A stretch of DNA of 10,778 nucleotides, from assembly GCA_916720335.1 (NCBI GenBank), contig CAKAQU010000056.1, positions 1 to 10,778 of the forward strand, given 5' to 3'. Each line of letters starts with the position of its first letter. Within the stretch, counting starts at the first letter, position 1. Both the position numbers and the translations under genes were made by a program. Below the pieces are notes generated by a model, which was given only the letters and a program-made list of their open reading frames with translations, searched no databases and was not told the origin of the DNA. This document shows, piece by piece, positions 1-6,919 of this stretch. The DNA is from an uncultured Moraxella sp. GTDB taxonomy: Bacteria > Pseudomonadota > Gammaproteobacteria > Pseudomonadales > Moraxellaceae.

Positions 1-270
1 ACTTCTCATGATTTTGATAAAGGAGATATTGAGCAATTTTTATATATTGATGGTCATATGACTCATGCGAGTATTTTGCCACGTTTGGCTGGGGAATTTC
101 ATGGTTCTGGCTGTTCTTTAGCAAGCTTTATTGCTGGCAGATTGGCAGTTGGTGATGATTTGGTGCAAGCGATAAAAAATGCTGATAAATGGATACAAGG
201 CGTCCTCAAAAATGCAGATGCGCCCCATCCTGATAACCCAAAGGCGCAACTGATTCCTAAACGGTTTTGA
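1..270 (+). CDS. thiD: Hydroxymethylpyrimidine/phosphomethylpyrimidine kinase, C-terminal part (5' end outside window)
   Basis: The reading frame is open from base 1 and ends at TGA 268-270, giving the last 89 residues. ThiD phosphorylates hydroxymethylpyrimidine and its monophosphate with ATP in the cytoplasm to feed thiamine synthesis. The key visible element is the HGSGCSLAS segment around residues 35-43 of the fragment. It matches the glycine-rich anion-hole loop with catalytic Cys of ribokinase-fold ThiD enzymes (family form HGTGCTLSS) and is followed by the usual helix FIAGRLAVGDDLVQAI. The ATG at 58 is internal and not a start, because the homologous region continues upstream of it. 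The gene converges on yggT with a 35-nt gap. Pyridoxal or other ribokinase-family kinases are less likely, given the length and sequence after the loop. Confidence 0.85.
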   Translation, partial: TSHDFDKGDIEQFLYIDGHMTHASILPRLAGEFHGSGCSLASFIAGRLAVGDDLVQAIKNADKWIQGVLKNADAPHPDNPKAQLIPKRF

Positions 271-305
271 TGATAAATCAAATACATTTCTTTGGTAGCA
301 TTTAC

Positions 306-881
306 TTACATCAATTGCTGTAATATATTTGCGCCTACAACTTCAATTATGGTTTCAATCAACCCAAGCGCCAATAGCGCCACCAAAGTGGAAAGATCAA
401 TCATACCCAAATTTGGGGTAAAACGGCGAAATGGCGCAATGATTGGTTCAGCCATTTCCATAATAATTTCCATTGCAGGGTGAATTTTATTACTCAATAA
501 AATCACCCAGCTTAAAATCACGCCTGCAAATACGGTGTATTTTAACGCTGTTACCAACATCAAAATTGCTTGCAATGTGCCACGAAAAAACAATACTAAT
601 GGGGTTAAATGTTCGCCATGTATGCCAGCCAATCCAGCGATTTTAATGTAAGTTAGAAGCAGCAGAAGTATAATCGCTGACAAACTAATACGCCCGCCCG
701 CTAAATCAGGAAAAATTCTTTGAAATACCGTAACTACCGCTGAAATCCCATAAGTGGCTTTAGAATAAGGGTGTTTTGGGTCAATTTGAGCGAATTGAAA
801 CATAAAACGAATAAAAATAATCAACATCGCCAAATTGACGACCATCATAAAAATAACGGTTAAAGGGCTATTTATCATCAC
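306..881 (-). CDS. yggT: YggT family integral membrane protein
   Basis: This 190-191 residue inner-membrane protein matches the usual length and duplicated architecture of the YggT family. Hydrophobic segments lie near residues 6-30, 65-86, 104-130 and 160-185. After the third segment comes the family's characteristic stretch (IIAPFRRFTPNLGMIDLS, about residues 146-163), which corresponds to the P-I-R-x-x-P-x-x-G-x-D-x-S pattern. The biochemical function is unresolved; family members have been linked to osmotic stress and ion homeostasis. The first possible start is GTG at 881, immediately followed by ATG at 878, and the ATG is the more likely one. Neither has a clear Shine-Dalgarno sequence. 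It is the last gene of the plsB-tilS-proC-yggT block, 41-44 nt after proC. The proC-yggT neighbourhood is common in Gammaproteobacteria and supports the call. Confidence 0.88.
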   Translation of the reverse strand: MMINSPLTVIFMMVVNLAMLIIFIRFMFQFAQIDPKHPYSKATYGISAVVTVFQRIFPDLAGGRISLSAIILLLLLTYIKIAGLAGIHGEHLTPLVLFFRGTLQAILMLVTALKYTVFAGVILSWVILLSNKIHPAMEIIMEMAEPIIAPFRRFTPNLGMIDLSTLVALLALGLIETIIEVVGANILQQLM

Positions 882-922
882 TATATCAATTTATTATCTA
901 TTTGAATTTTACTAAGCTGACA

Positions 923-1750
923 TCACTTGGCGAGTTCTTGGCTACGATTAACGCAAGCCTGCATGGCATTATCCACAATTTTTGCAAAATTTTGCGCCTC
1001 AAACGCATCAATCGCTGCTTGAGTAGTGCCACCCTTAGAAGTTACTTTTTGACGTAAAACTGCCAAATCATCATCTTTTGCTAAAAATCCCGCTCCAATC
1101 AAACTTTGGACGGCTAACAATTTTGCTGTTTGTTCGTCCAAACCCAATTGAACAGCTTTTTCTACCATCGCTTCTAACATATAAAAAAAGTAAGCAGGTG
1201 ATGACCCAGAAACAGCAGTCACGACATGTAAAAGTGTTTCATCATTTACCCACACTGCAATACCACAACTTTGCAAAATTGCGGCTGCTTGAGCTTTATA
1301 TTCAGCACTGACTTTATTAAATGCAAACAGTCCCGTTGCTCCCACACCAATACTCGCAGGTAAATTTGGCATACAGCGAACAATCGTATCACTATTAAAT
1401 AATTCACTTAAACGCTGAGTTGATACACCTGCTAAAATTGATACAATCAATTTATCTGCTATATAAGGGGCAATATCTTCAGCCACACTTTCAACAACTT
1501 GTGGTTTAATCGCCAAAACGACAATATCAGCTGCGGTTAAGATTTTGGGAGCATCGCTGGGCAATACCATCTCAACGCCCTTTTGAGCAAATGCATCCCG
1601 TTTTTTGATATCAGGGTCAGATACCTGAATCACCAATCCCAAATGATGCGTTTGATTTGCCAATAATAAACCATCAATGATGGCATTTGCCATATTGCCG
1701 CCACCAATAAATACAATGGTTTTACCACACAGGGTATGAAAATTGTTCAT
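923..1750 (-). CDS. proC: Pyrroline-5-carboxylate reductase
   Basis: ProC reduces 1-pyrroline-5-carboxylate to L-proline with NAD(P)H, the last step of proline synthesis, in the cytoplasm. The 275 residues are a full-length enzyme. The N-terminal Rossmann domain has the dinucleotide-binding loop FIGGGNMA (residues 14-21), then VVLAIKPQ (77-84) and RCMPNLPASIGVGATG (125-140). The C-terminal dimerisation domain contains AVSGSSPAYFF (179-189) and the P5CR signature region VTSKGGTTQAAI (236-247). In that signature a Lys replaces the Pro often found before GG; the position is tolerant. The start is firm: an ATG at 1748-1750 with a good TAAGGA five bases upstream that overlaps the tilS stop codon. 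This suggests translational coupling with tilS, whose stop lies 8 nt away. yggT follows downstream. Confidence 0.96.
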   Translation of the reverse strand: MNNFHTLCGKTIVFIGGGNMANAIIDGLLLANQTHHLGLVIQVSDPDIKKRDAFAQKGVEMVLPSDAPKILTAADIVVLAIKPQVVESVAEDIAPYIADKLIVSILAGVSTQRLSELFNSDTIVRCMPNLPASIGVGATGLFAFNKVSAEYKAQAAAILQSCGIAVWVNDETLLHVVTAVSGSSPAYFFYMLEAMVEKAVQLGLDEQTAKLLAVQSLIGAGFLAKDDDLAVLRQKVTSKGGTTQAAIDAFEAQNFAKIVDNAMQACVNRSQELAK

Positions 1751-1755
1751 TTTTA

Positions 1756-1761
1756 TCCTTA
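1756..1761 (-). promoter_or_regulatory. Shine-Dalgarno of proC overlapping the tilS stop codon
   Basis: On the minus strand the sequence reads TAAGGA, five bases before the proC ATG. Its first three bases are the TAA stop of tilS. Terminating and initiating ribosomes would therefore contact the same site, which fixes the proC start and implies translational coupling. Confidence 0.75.
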
Positions 1762-3138
1762 TAGTGCTGTCAATTGACCCAGCAGTTTTGATTTATCCAA
1801 CAAAAAATAATGGGATACTTCTGATTTTTCCAGTTGCCATAAATGAAAAACACTGATTAAATACAATGGTTTATCCTGATGGCAAATCAGCCACAAATTA
1901 TCTCTTAACCAACTAGGAATTTTTAGAGTTTGGTATAATTTTTTTCCAGATAATTGCCTATTTATAATAGCTTGATTGGCTGTATGCTGATGATACTGGA
2001 TTTTATCAGTTTTTTGAAGTGGACGAACGTTTATATTTTTTGGTAATGATAGCCAAAAAATCAGTTCATCGCTTAGTTTTAATACAGTTTGATGATTTTG
2101 GTTTGTAACCGCACATGGCGGAAATTGCAATAAATCCCAAACTGCATGATGATAGCGGTATAACCGATTTTGATAACGGCATACAATAAACGCATTCTTT
2201 TTACCCTGCCAAAAAATCTGGGTTTGATGGTCTGGGTTTTGCCGATAAATCAGTTCTAAAATATCCAAAACCAACTGATGATTGGGCGGCAAAACCTCAT
2301 CGCCTTGCAGCCATTGATGAACCAATGTTTTTTGAATGGTTTTATCCAAACCTTTGATTTTATCAATATCTAAAACGCTTTGATAAGGTGGCACAGTTAA
2401 GGTTTGTATCAAACAATCTTGAATATGTTGTGTGATTGTTTGTTTTACAATCAAATCAGCTTCGGTTAAATGTTGGCTTGCTCTTGCAATATTTTGCACC
2501 GTTTTTGGGTTTAGCTGGTTTAAAATTGGCATAATTTTTGTGCGAATGATACTGCGCAAATTTTCGCCCGTTTCATTGGTTGGGTCATCAACAAAAGGCA
2601 ACTGATAAAATTGCGCAAAATCACTTATCTCATCTCGACTGATGGTCAAAAATGGGCGATATAATATGATTTTTTTACCATTAATGCTTTTTTCTTGGTA
2701 TTTTTTAATGCCACCAAGACCAGATGCACCTGCGCCGTTTATCAATCGCATAAGCACAGTTTCAGCTTGGTCATTTTGATGATGCGCTAGCAACAAAACA
2801 TCATTATCGCCCATCAAATTTGCCATTGCCATATAACGCCCATCACGAGCAGCGGTTTCAGTTTTTTTATCCAAAGAGATGGGCAAAATATGGCAAGTAA
2901 ACCCTAAGTCTTGTGACCAAGTTTTTACCAGATTTGCCCAATCATCATTGGCTTTTTGCATGCCATGATGAACATGAAGCAGCGTTGGCAATGTTTGTAA
3001 TTCACCCTTTTGATGCAATAAATAGCAAGCAAAAGCCAGTGATAATGAATCACGCCCACCACTGCACGCCAAAAACAACTGATTGGAAAAAACTGGTAAA
3101 TCAGACAATACAGATAAAATTTTATCGACCAATTTCAA
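1759..3138 (-). CDS. tilS: tRNA(Ile)-lysidine synthase
   Basis: TilS uses ATP and lysine to convert C34 of the tRNA-Ile CAU anticodon to lysidine, which switches its reading from AUG to AUA. The gene is normally essential. The 459 residues span the full domain set. The N-type PP-loop is ACSGGRDSL (residues 24-32), followed by HVHHGMQ (about 55-61), ARDGRYMAM (97-105) and the AHHQNDQAETVLMRLI motif (118-133). A linker and the TilS C-terminal domain follow, recognisable by LSGKKLYQTLKIPSWLRD near residues 395-415. The start must be TTG at 3138: an in-frame TAG lies six codons upstream, and only non-start codons lie between it and the TTG. Only a weak GGA precedes it by seven bases. The plsB stop is 11 nt upstream, so initiation probably depends on plsB translation. 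Confidence 0.94.
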   Translation of the reverse strand: MKLVDKILSVLSDLPVFSNQLFLACSGGRDSLSLAFACYLLHQKGELQTLPTLLHVHHGMQKANDDWANLVKTWSQDLGFTCHILPISLDKKTETAARDGRYMAMANLMGDNDVLLLAHHQNDQAETVLMRLINGAGASGLGGIKKYQEKSINGKKIILYRPFLTISRDEISDFAQFYQLPFVDDPTNETGENLRSIIRTKIMPILNQLNPKTVQNIARASQHLTEADLIVKQTITQHIQDCLIQTLTVPPYQSVLDIDKIKGLDKTIQKTLVHQWLQGDEVLPPNHQLVLDILELIYRQNPDHQTQIFWQGKKNAFIVCRYQNRLYRYHHAVWDLLQFPPCAVTNQNHQTVLKLSDELIFWLSLPKNINVRPLQKTDKIQYHQHTANQAIINRQLSGKKLYQTLKIPSWLRDNLWLICHQDKPLYLISVFHLWQLEKSEVSHYFLLDKSKLLGQLTAL

Positions 3139-3149
3139 TGGGCTATCCG

Positions 3150-5738
3150 TTACCTAAGACCAAATTTACGTTTTTTATCCAGCTCACTTAGTACCACTTG
3201 AATGTCATCAGCATCTAATTTGGCAGAATGACGAAGTAGCTGCATCATATCAGGATTTAAGACAAACTTAGCGTGCTGGGCAATCTCATCAATGCGTTCA
3301 TCAAAATTAATCAAGCCATTTTCATCAATTTGGATATAACCCATACGTTGTAGCGTACCCAAAAAGCCTGTAAATAACGCCTTATCAAACATATCTGGCA
3401 AATCATCAGCGTACAGTAGGCTTACTCGTTGACCCAAGACATGACATAAATTAACAACCTGTTCGCTATTTAAACGCCCACTGCCTTGTTCAGATAATAA
3501 CGTCAATGCCATAAAATAACGTTCAAGGCTTTGCTGGGCAGGACTTGCCAAAACCAAAAGCTGTTGATAAGATTCTGAGTTACTCTCTGGCGTACTCACC
3601 ACGCCTTCACCCAAATCAACAAGTACTTGCTCACTGATTAATATTTGTACAATTTGACTGACAACCTGAGTAATATTTCTTTGAGCATATTTCAAAAACA
3701 ATTCGGTTTGTAAAAATGGGTATAAAAGTTTGGTAATACTGTCTAATTTATCTTGATAGATACGTCCATTTCTTTGCACAAGCGATGCAATAAAACTTGC
3801 CAAAATAAACACATGCAAAATATTGTTTCTAAAATAACTCAAAAGCGGGGCTTGTTTATCAGCTACTTTAATCATATCACCTAAAATATGCGCTGTACGG
3901 TCAATCAGTTTTAATTTTTCACCATACGCCAAAATCTCTGATGGCTTCATATCTGTGATGAATGTATCTTTATCATAAGGTAAAGCCTGAGCGATGCGCT
4001 GATACAAACCAATCTGTTCAATACATTGAGCCTGACCAATGGCAGATTTTGGCGTGGATAGTAGCACCAAAGCCAATAAAGACACGGGATTAACAACCGC
4101 AGCTTTATTGATATTTTGCATGACTTTTACGCCAATATTTTGAATCATTATTTGAGATTTTTGGATATTTTGAGTGCTGTTATCTTGAGCATGAACCGAA
4201 AATTTTTCCATAAATCGGTCAAGCATCAATGGCTCGCCAAATGATAAATGCACTGTGCCAAAAATTCGTTCAATTTTTTTAGCAGTTTTTAATAGACTTA
4301 ATAAATTTTCGCTTTCTTTGGGCTTGCCTTTTAACTCGCCAACGTAAGTTGCCCCTTCCATAATACGTTCATAACTGATGTAGGTTGGAATAAAAACTAC
4401 AGGTTTGGCAGGTTCACGTAAATAACTGTTTACAGTCATTGCCAGCATGCCTAGTTTTGGGGGCAAAAGCCGTCCTGAACGTGAGCGACCACCTTCTACA
4501 AAATATTCAATTGGCAAAGAACGCTGCATCAAGGTATGAACGTATTCTTTGAATACTGTGCTATACAAAGCATTGCCTTTAAAACTGCGACGCATAAAAA
4601 ATGCTCCGCCATTTCGTAAAATCTCACCAACAATTGGAATGTTAAGATTCTCGCCTGCTGCCACAAGTGGCATACGCAATCCGCGTTTGTAAATTACATA
4701 AGAAAGCAATAAATAATCAATATGACTGCGATGACACGGCACATAAACAATTTGATAATCAGGTGCTAATGTACGCACGCGTTCAAAGTGGCGAACTTCT
4801 ACGCCATCATAAAGTTTTGTCCATAGCCAAGTTAGAAAATGGTCAAAAAATCGCACCACTGAATGCGAGTAATCACTGGTAATCTCACCAACATAACCTG
4901 CTGCTTCTTTTTTAACAACATTGATGGGTTTGCCCGTTTCTTGCGATTCTTTTTCGATGGCGGCTTGTACGGTTGGTGAGGTTAAGATTTTTCCTGTTAC
5001 ATTACGCTTATCTGATAAATCAGGTCCAATAATGCTAGTTCGCTGTTTATCCAAATAACCTTTGAGTCGTATGCTAATTGCCTCAGCCAGATGAGCTTTG
5101 GTGATGGGTGTATCGCCTTGATAATTGGCTTTTGCATCTTGTATCAAAACCGATAAATCCTTTGCGGTGGTCATCTGAATCACCGTATCGCGACCCATCA
5201 CGCCAATATTAAACAGTTGTTTACCAATACCCGGCGTATTCCATTCATCCGCTAGCAATAAATGAAACAGGGAATCTTCCTTGCTAGGTGCTCTGCCCCA
5301 TAAAATAGTAACTGGCACCAGACGAATTTTTAGCTCTGGATTATCCAAACATGCTCCAACCAAACGTTCAAGTCGTGGTGAAACCACGCCTTCTGAAGTG
5401 TTTTTATATTTTAAAAAAATAATGGATGCACTCTCATGCAGTTGGGCGATATTTTGAGTAGCTAAGGCTTGTGGTAGCCCAAGTTCACGAGTTTTAACAT
5501 CCACCAAAAGCGTATTGGAACGCGAATATTCACGCAGCACATAAAACGTTGGCACGCCATCATCTAATTTGGGCACTTCACCCAACACTTGCGCCTTGAC
5601 TGCAAGTGCTAATCCCCTTCCTGATAACTGACGATAAAAAGCCAATAATTGAGCATTGGCTGAATGAGAAGGTTCGGTCTTTTTTGCGGTTTTTGTAAAG
5701 GGCTTGGTGATTAATTCAGATAGGCTATTTAATTTCAT
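3150..5738 (-). CDS. plsB: Glycerol-3-phosphate 1-O-acyltransferase
   Basis: PlsB transfers an acyl chain from acyl-CoA or acyl-ACP to the sn-1 position of glycerol-3-phosphate, the first step of phospholipid synthesis, at the inner membrane. At 862 residues it is slightly longer than the roughly 800-residue enterobacterial form. All four acyltransferase blocks are present. Block I is CHRSHIDY with catalytic HxxxxD (His336, Asp341), block II GAFFMRRSF (about 378-386), block III FVEGGRSRSGR (413-423) and block IV VFIPTYISYER (448-458). The long N-terminal region (1-300) and the helical C-terminal region (about 550-862) fit the PlsB architecture and exclude the short PlsC type. The ATG start at 5738 lacks a Shine-Dalgarno sequence. 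It appears to be the first gene of the plsB-tilS-proC-yggT block and is divergent from tesB. Confidence 0.96.
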   Translation of the reverse strand: MKLNSLSELITKPFTKTAKKTEPSHSANAQLLAFYRQLSGRGLALAVKAQVLGEVPKLDDGVPTFYVLREYSRSNTLLVDVKTRELGLPQALATQNIAQLHESASIIFLKYKNTSEGVVSPRLERLVGACLDNPELKIRLVPVTILWGRAPSKEDSLFHLLLADEWNTPGIGKQLFNIGVMGRDTVIQMTTAKDLSVLIQDAKANYQGDTPITKAHLAEAISIRLKGYLDKQRTSIIGPDLSDKRNVTGKILTSPTVQAAIEKESQETGKPINVVKKEAAGYVGEITSDYSHSVVRFFDHFLTWLWTKLYDGVEVRHFERVRTLAPDYQIVYVPCHRSHIDYLLLSYVIYKRGLRMPLVAAGENLNIPIVGEILRNGGAFFMRRSFKGNALYSTVFKEYVHTLMQRSLPIEYFVEGGRSRSGRLLPPKLGMLAMTVNSYLREPAKPVVFIPTYISYERIMEGATYVGELKGKPKESENLLSLLKTAKKIERIFGTVHLSFGEPLMLDRFMEKFSVHAQDNSTQNIQKSQIMIQNIGVKVMQNINKAAVVNPVSLLALVLLSTPKSAIGQAQCIEQIGLYQRIAQALPYDKDTFITDMKPSEILAYGEKLKLIDRTAHILGDMIKVADKQAPLLSYFRNNILHVFILASFIASLVQRNGRIYQDKLDSITKLLYPFLQTELFLKYAQRNITQVVSQIVQILISEQVLVDLGEGVVSTPESNSESYQQLLVLASPAQQSLERYFMALTLLSEQGSGRLNSEQVVNLCHVLGQRVSLLYADDLPDMFDKALFTGFLGTLQRMGYIQIDENGLINFDERIDEIAQHAKFVLNPDMMQLLRHSAKLDADDIQVVLSELDKKRKFGLR

Positions 5739-5768
5739 AGGTGGGGTTTGTATCTAAAAATAGGGGCT

Positions 5769-5777
5769 ATTTTAGCA
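5769..5777 (-). promoter_or_regulatory. Candidate extended -10 promoter for plsB operon
   Basis: Read on the minus strand this is TGCTAAAAT, an extended -10 (TGn plus TAAAAT, five of six matches to TATAAT). The predicted transcript start is near 5762, giving a leader of about 23 nt before the plsB ATG. No good -35 is visible at normal spacing. The upstream DNA (5778-5806) is a run of T and A tracts that could bend the DNA. This is inference from sequence only. Confidence 0.4.
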
Positions 5778-5821
5778 TTTTTTTTAGTAAATTTTTTGAA
5801 AAAAAATGTCGCAATATTTTA

Positions 5822-5857
5822 CAAATTTTCCAAAATGGTTTTTATGGGGAAAACTTG
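5822..5857. repeat. Imperfect inverted repeat in the plsB/tesB divergent region
   Basis: The arms CAAATTTTCC (5822-5831) and GGAAAACTTG (5848-5857) pair at 9 of 10 positions across a 16-bp spacer. The right arm overlaps the proposed tesB -35 box (TTGCAA, 5855-5860). This could be an operator shared by the divergent genes. It does not resemble the FadR, FabR or PsrA operators I know, and AT-rich DNA often gives such repeats by chance. Confidence 0.25.
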
Positions 5858-5882
5858 CAATTTATTGGGCAAATGATAAACT
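5855..5882 (+). promoter_or_regulatory. Candidate promoter for tesB
   Basis: TTGCAA (5855-5860, four of six matches to the -35 consensus) is followed after 16 bp by TAAACT (5877-5882, four of six). A TG at 5874-5875 gives an extended -10. Transcription would start near 5889. That places the upstream in-frame GTG 5741 and ATG 5873 before the transcript start and supports translation from ATG 5915. Confidence 0.35.
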
Positions 5883-5914
5883 TAAAAAACATTTATTTAA
5901 TAGCGTTAAAACTT

Positions 5915-6811
5915 ATGCCTAATACTTCCAATCAAATTTTAATCAATGACTTACTTAAAACCTTAGATTTACAACAAACCGCCCCCAATGTTTTTGTTGG
6001 TGAGAGTTTTGATTATGTTGGTAAACGTGTTTTTGGTGGACAAGTTCTTGCTCAGGCGCTTATGGCAGGTGCAAAAACTTTAGATACTGACAAACCGTGT
6101 CATTCGTTACATGGTTATTTTTTACGCGGTGGTGATATTCGTTACCCTGTAGAATACCAAGTCAGACGGCTTAGAGATGGCAAAAGTCTGTCTGCTCGTG
6201 AAATTGTTGCGGTTCAGTATATTGGCGATGATAGAAAAGAACAGGTGATTTTTTCTATGATTGCATCGTTTTCATTTCCAGAAAACGGGTTGGACTACCA
6301 AGAAACCATGCCAGACTATCCGCTCGCTGAAAGCCTAAAAAATGAACAAAGTCTAAAAGACGACTATGTTGGCAAAATTCCAGATGCACTCAAACAGCGA
6401 TTTATGCGAAAACGGCATGTGGAAATTCGTCCAGTAAATCCAAGAGACCCTGTACACCCAAAGCCCACCAAGCCCCATCAAACCAACTGGTTACGCATCC
6501 ATGAGCTTGCAAACCAGCCGTTGGCAGTTCACCAAGCGCTATTAGCCTTTGCATCAGATTATTATCTAGTGGGCACAGGACTCATGGCTCATGGGGTGAG
6601 TTTTTTATCACCAAACCTTCAAATTGCCAGCATTGACCATAGTATGCATTTTCATCGTTCATTTGATATTGGGCAGTGGCTGCTTTATGACATGTGGTGT
6701 GATACTACAAGCCATGCTAAAAGTCTTAATCATGGGCAATTTTGGCAAGATGGTAAATTGGTTGCCACTACCCAGCAAGAAGGTTTGATGCGCGTTTTGG
6801 AAAATGATTAA
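5915..6811 (+). CDS. tesB: Acyl-CoA thioesterase II
   Basis: TesB hydrolyses medium- and long-chain acyl-CoA to free fatty acid and CoA in the cytoplasm. From ATG 5915 the protein is 298 residues, close to the 286 of the E. coli enzyme, and is a double hotdog fold. The first hotdog carries RVFGGQVLAQAL (38-49) and HGYFLRGGD (66-74). The second carries FASDYYLVGTGL (212-223), the conserved IDHSMHFHR segment (240-248) and TTQQEGLMR (285-293). The catalytic Asp/Thr/Gln of E. coli TesB align with Asp215, Ser239 and Gln288, so the Thr is replaced by Ser. The frame is open upstream to GTG 5741, with another ATG at 5873. The added residues do not look like TesB and would overlap the likely promoter, so I chose 5915. 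No clear Shine-Dalgarno sequence is present. It is divergent from plsB. Confidence 0.93.
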   Translation: MPNTSNQILINDLLKTLDLQQTAPNVFVGESFDYVGKRVFGGQVLAQALMAGAKTLDTDKPCHSLHGYFLRGGDIRYPVEYQVRRLRDGKSLSAREIVAVQYIGDDRKEQVIFSMIASFSFPENGLDYQETMPDYPLAESLKNEQSLKDDYVGKIPDALKQRFMRKRHVEIRPVNPRDPVHPKPTKPHQTNWLRIHELANQPLAVHQALLAFASDYYLVGTGLMAHGVSFLSPNLQIASIDHSMHFHRSFDIGQWLLYDMWCDTTSHAKSLNHGQFWQDGKLVATTQQEGLMRVLEND

Positions 6812-6812
6812 A

Positions 6813-6826
6813 TTGACTTAAGTCAA
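6813..6826. promoter_or_regulatory. Perfect palindrome resembling an FNR/ANR-type operator
   Basis: TTGACTTAAGTCAA is a perfect 14-bp palindrome starting 2 bases after the tesB stop. Its form, TTGAC-N4-GTCAA, has the same half-sites and spacing as Crp/FNR-family boxes (FNR consensus TTGAT-N4-ATCAA; ANR variants use TTGAC). Its centre (6819.5) is 71.5 bp upstream of the transcript start predicted from the TATAAT at 6879-6884, a permitted class I activator position. The binding protein is unknown. As an alternative it could form a short 5-bp hairpin. Confidence 0.4.
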
Positions 6827-6848
6827 GTTTGATTACAAAATCTAAACA

Positions 6849-6877
6849 GTGGGCAATTAAATAAAGATTTTGCTCAC
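6849..6877 (+). terminator. Imperfect hairpin between tesB and the lipoprotein gene (weak terminator or operator)
   Basis: GTGGGCAA (6849-6856) can pair with TTGCTCAC (6870-6877) as an 8-bp stem with one G-U wobble and a 13-base loop. The following bases (TTATAAT) are AU-rich but not a U tract, so termination of tesB would be weak. The repeat also occupies the region between the -35 and -10 of the next promoter, so it could be a protein-binding site. Confidence 0.25.
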
Positions 6878-6878
6878 T

Positions 6879-6884
6879 TATAAT
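6879..6884 (+). promoter_or_regulatory. Consensus -10 box for the DUF1615-like lipoprotein gene
   Basis: This is a perfect TATAAT, 35 bases before the ATG at 6920, predicting a start near 6891. The best -35 at 17-bp spacing (6856-6861, ATTAAA) matches only three of six positions, so an activator may be required. The upstream palindrome at 6813-6826 is a candidate site for one. Confidence 0.45.
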
Positions 6885-6919
6885 GCTCAAAATATTTTGT
6901 TTTTAAGACAACACACGCT

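Noticed and set aside
266..282. TTTGAT-N5-ATCAAA inverted repeat at the thiD/yggT junction as a bidirectional terminator
   Set aside because: The stem is six mostly A-T pairs with no T tract and includes the end of the thiD coding sequence, so it is too weak to call.
2913..3191. 92-codon plus-strand open frame over the tilS start
   Set aside because: It is antisense to tilS PP-loop coding sequence and has no recognisable motif or ribosome-binding site.
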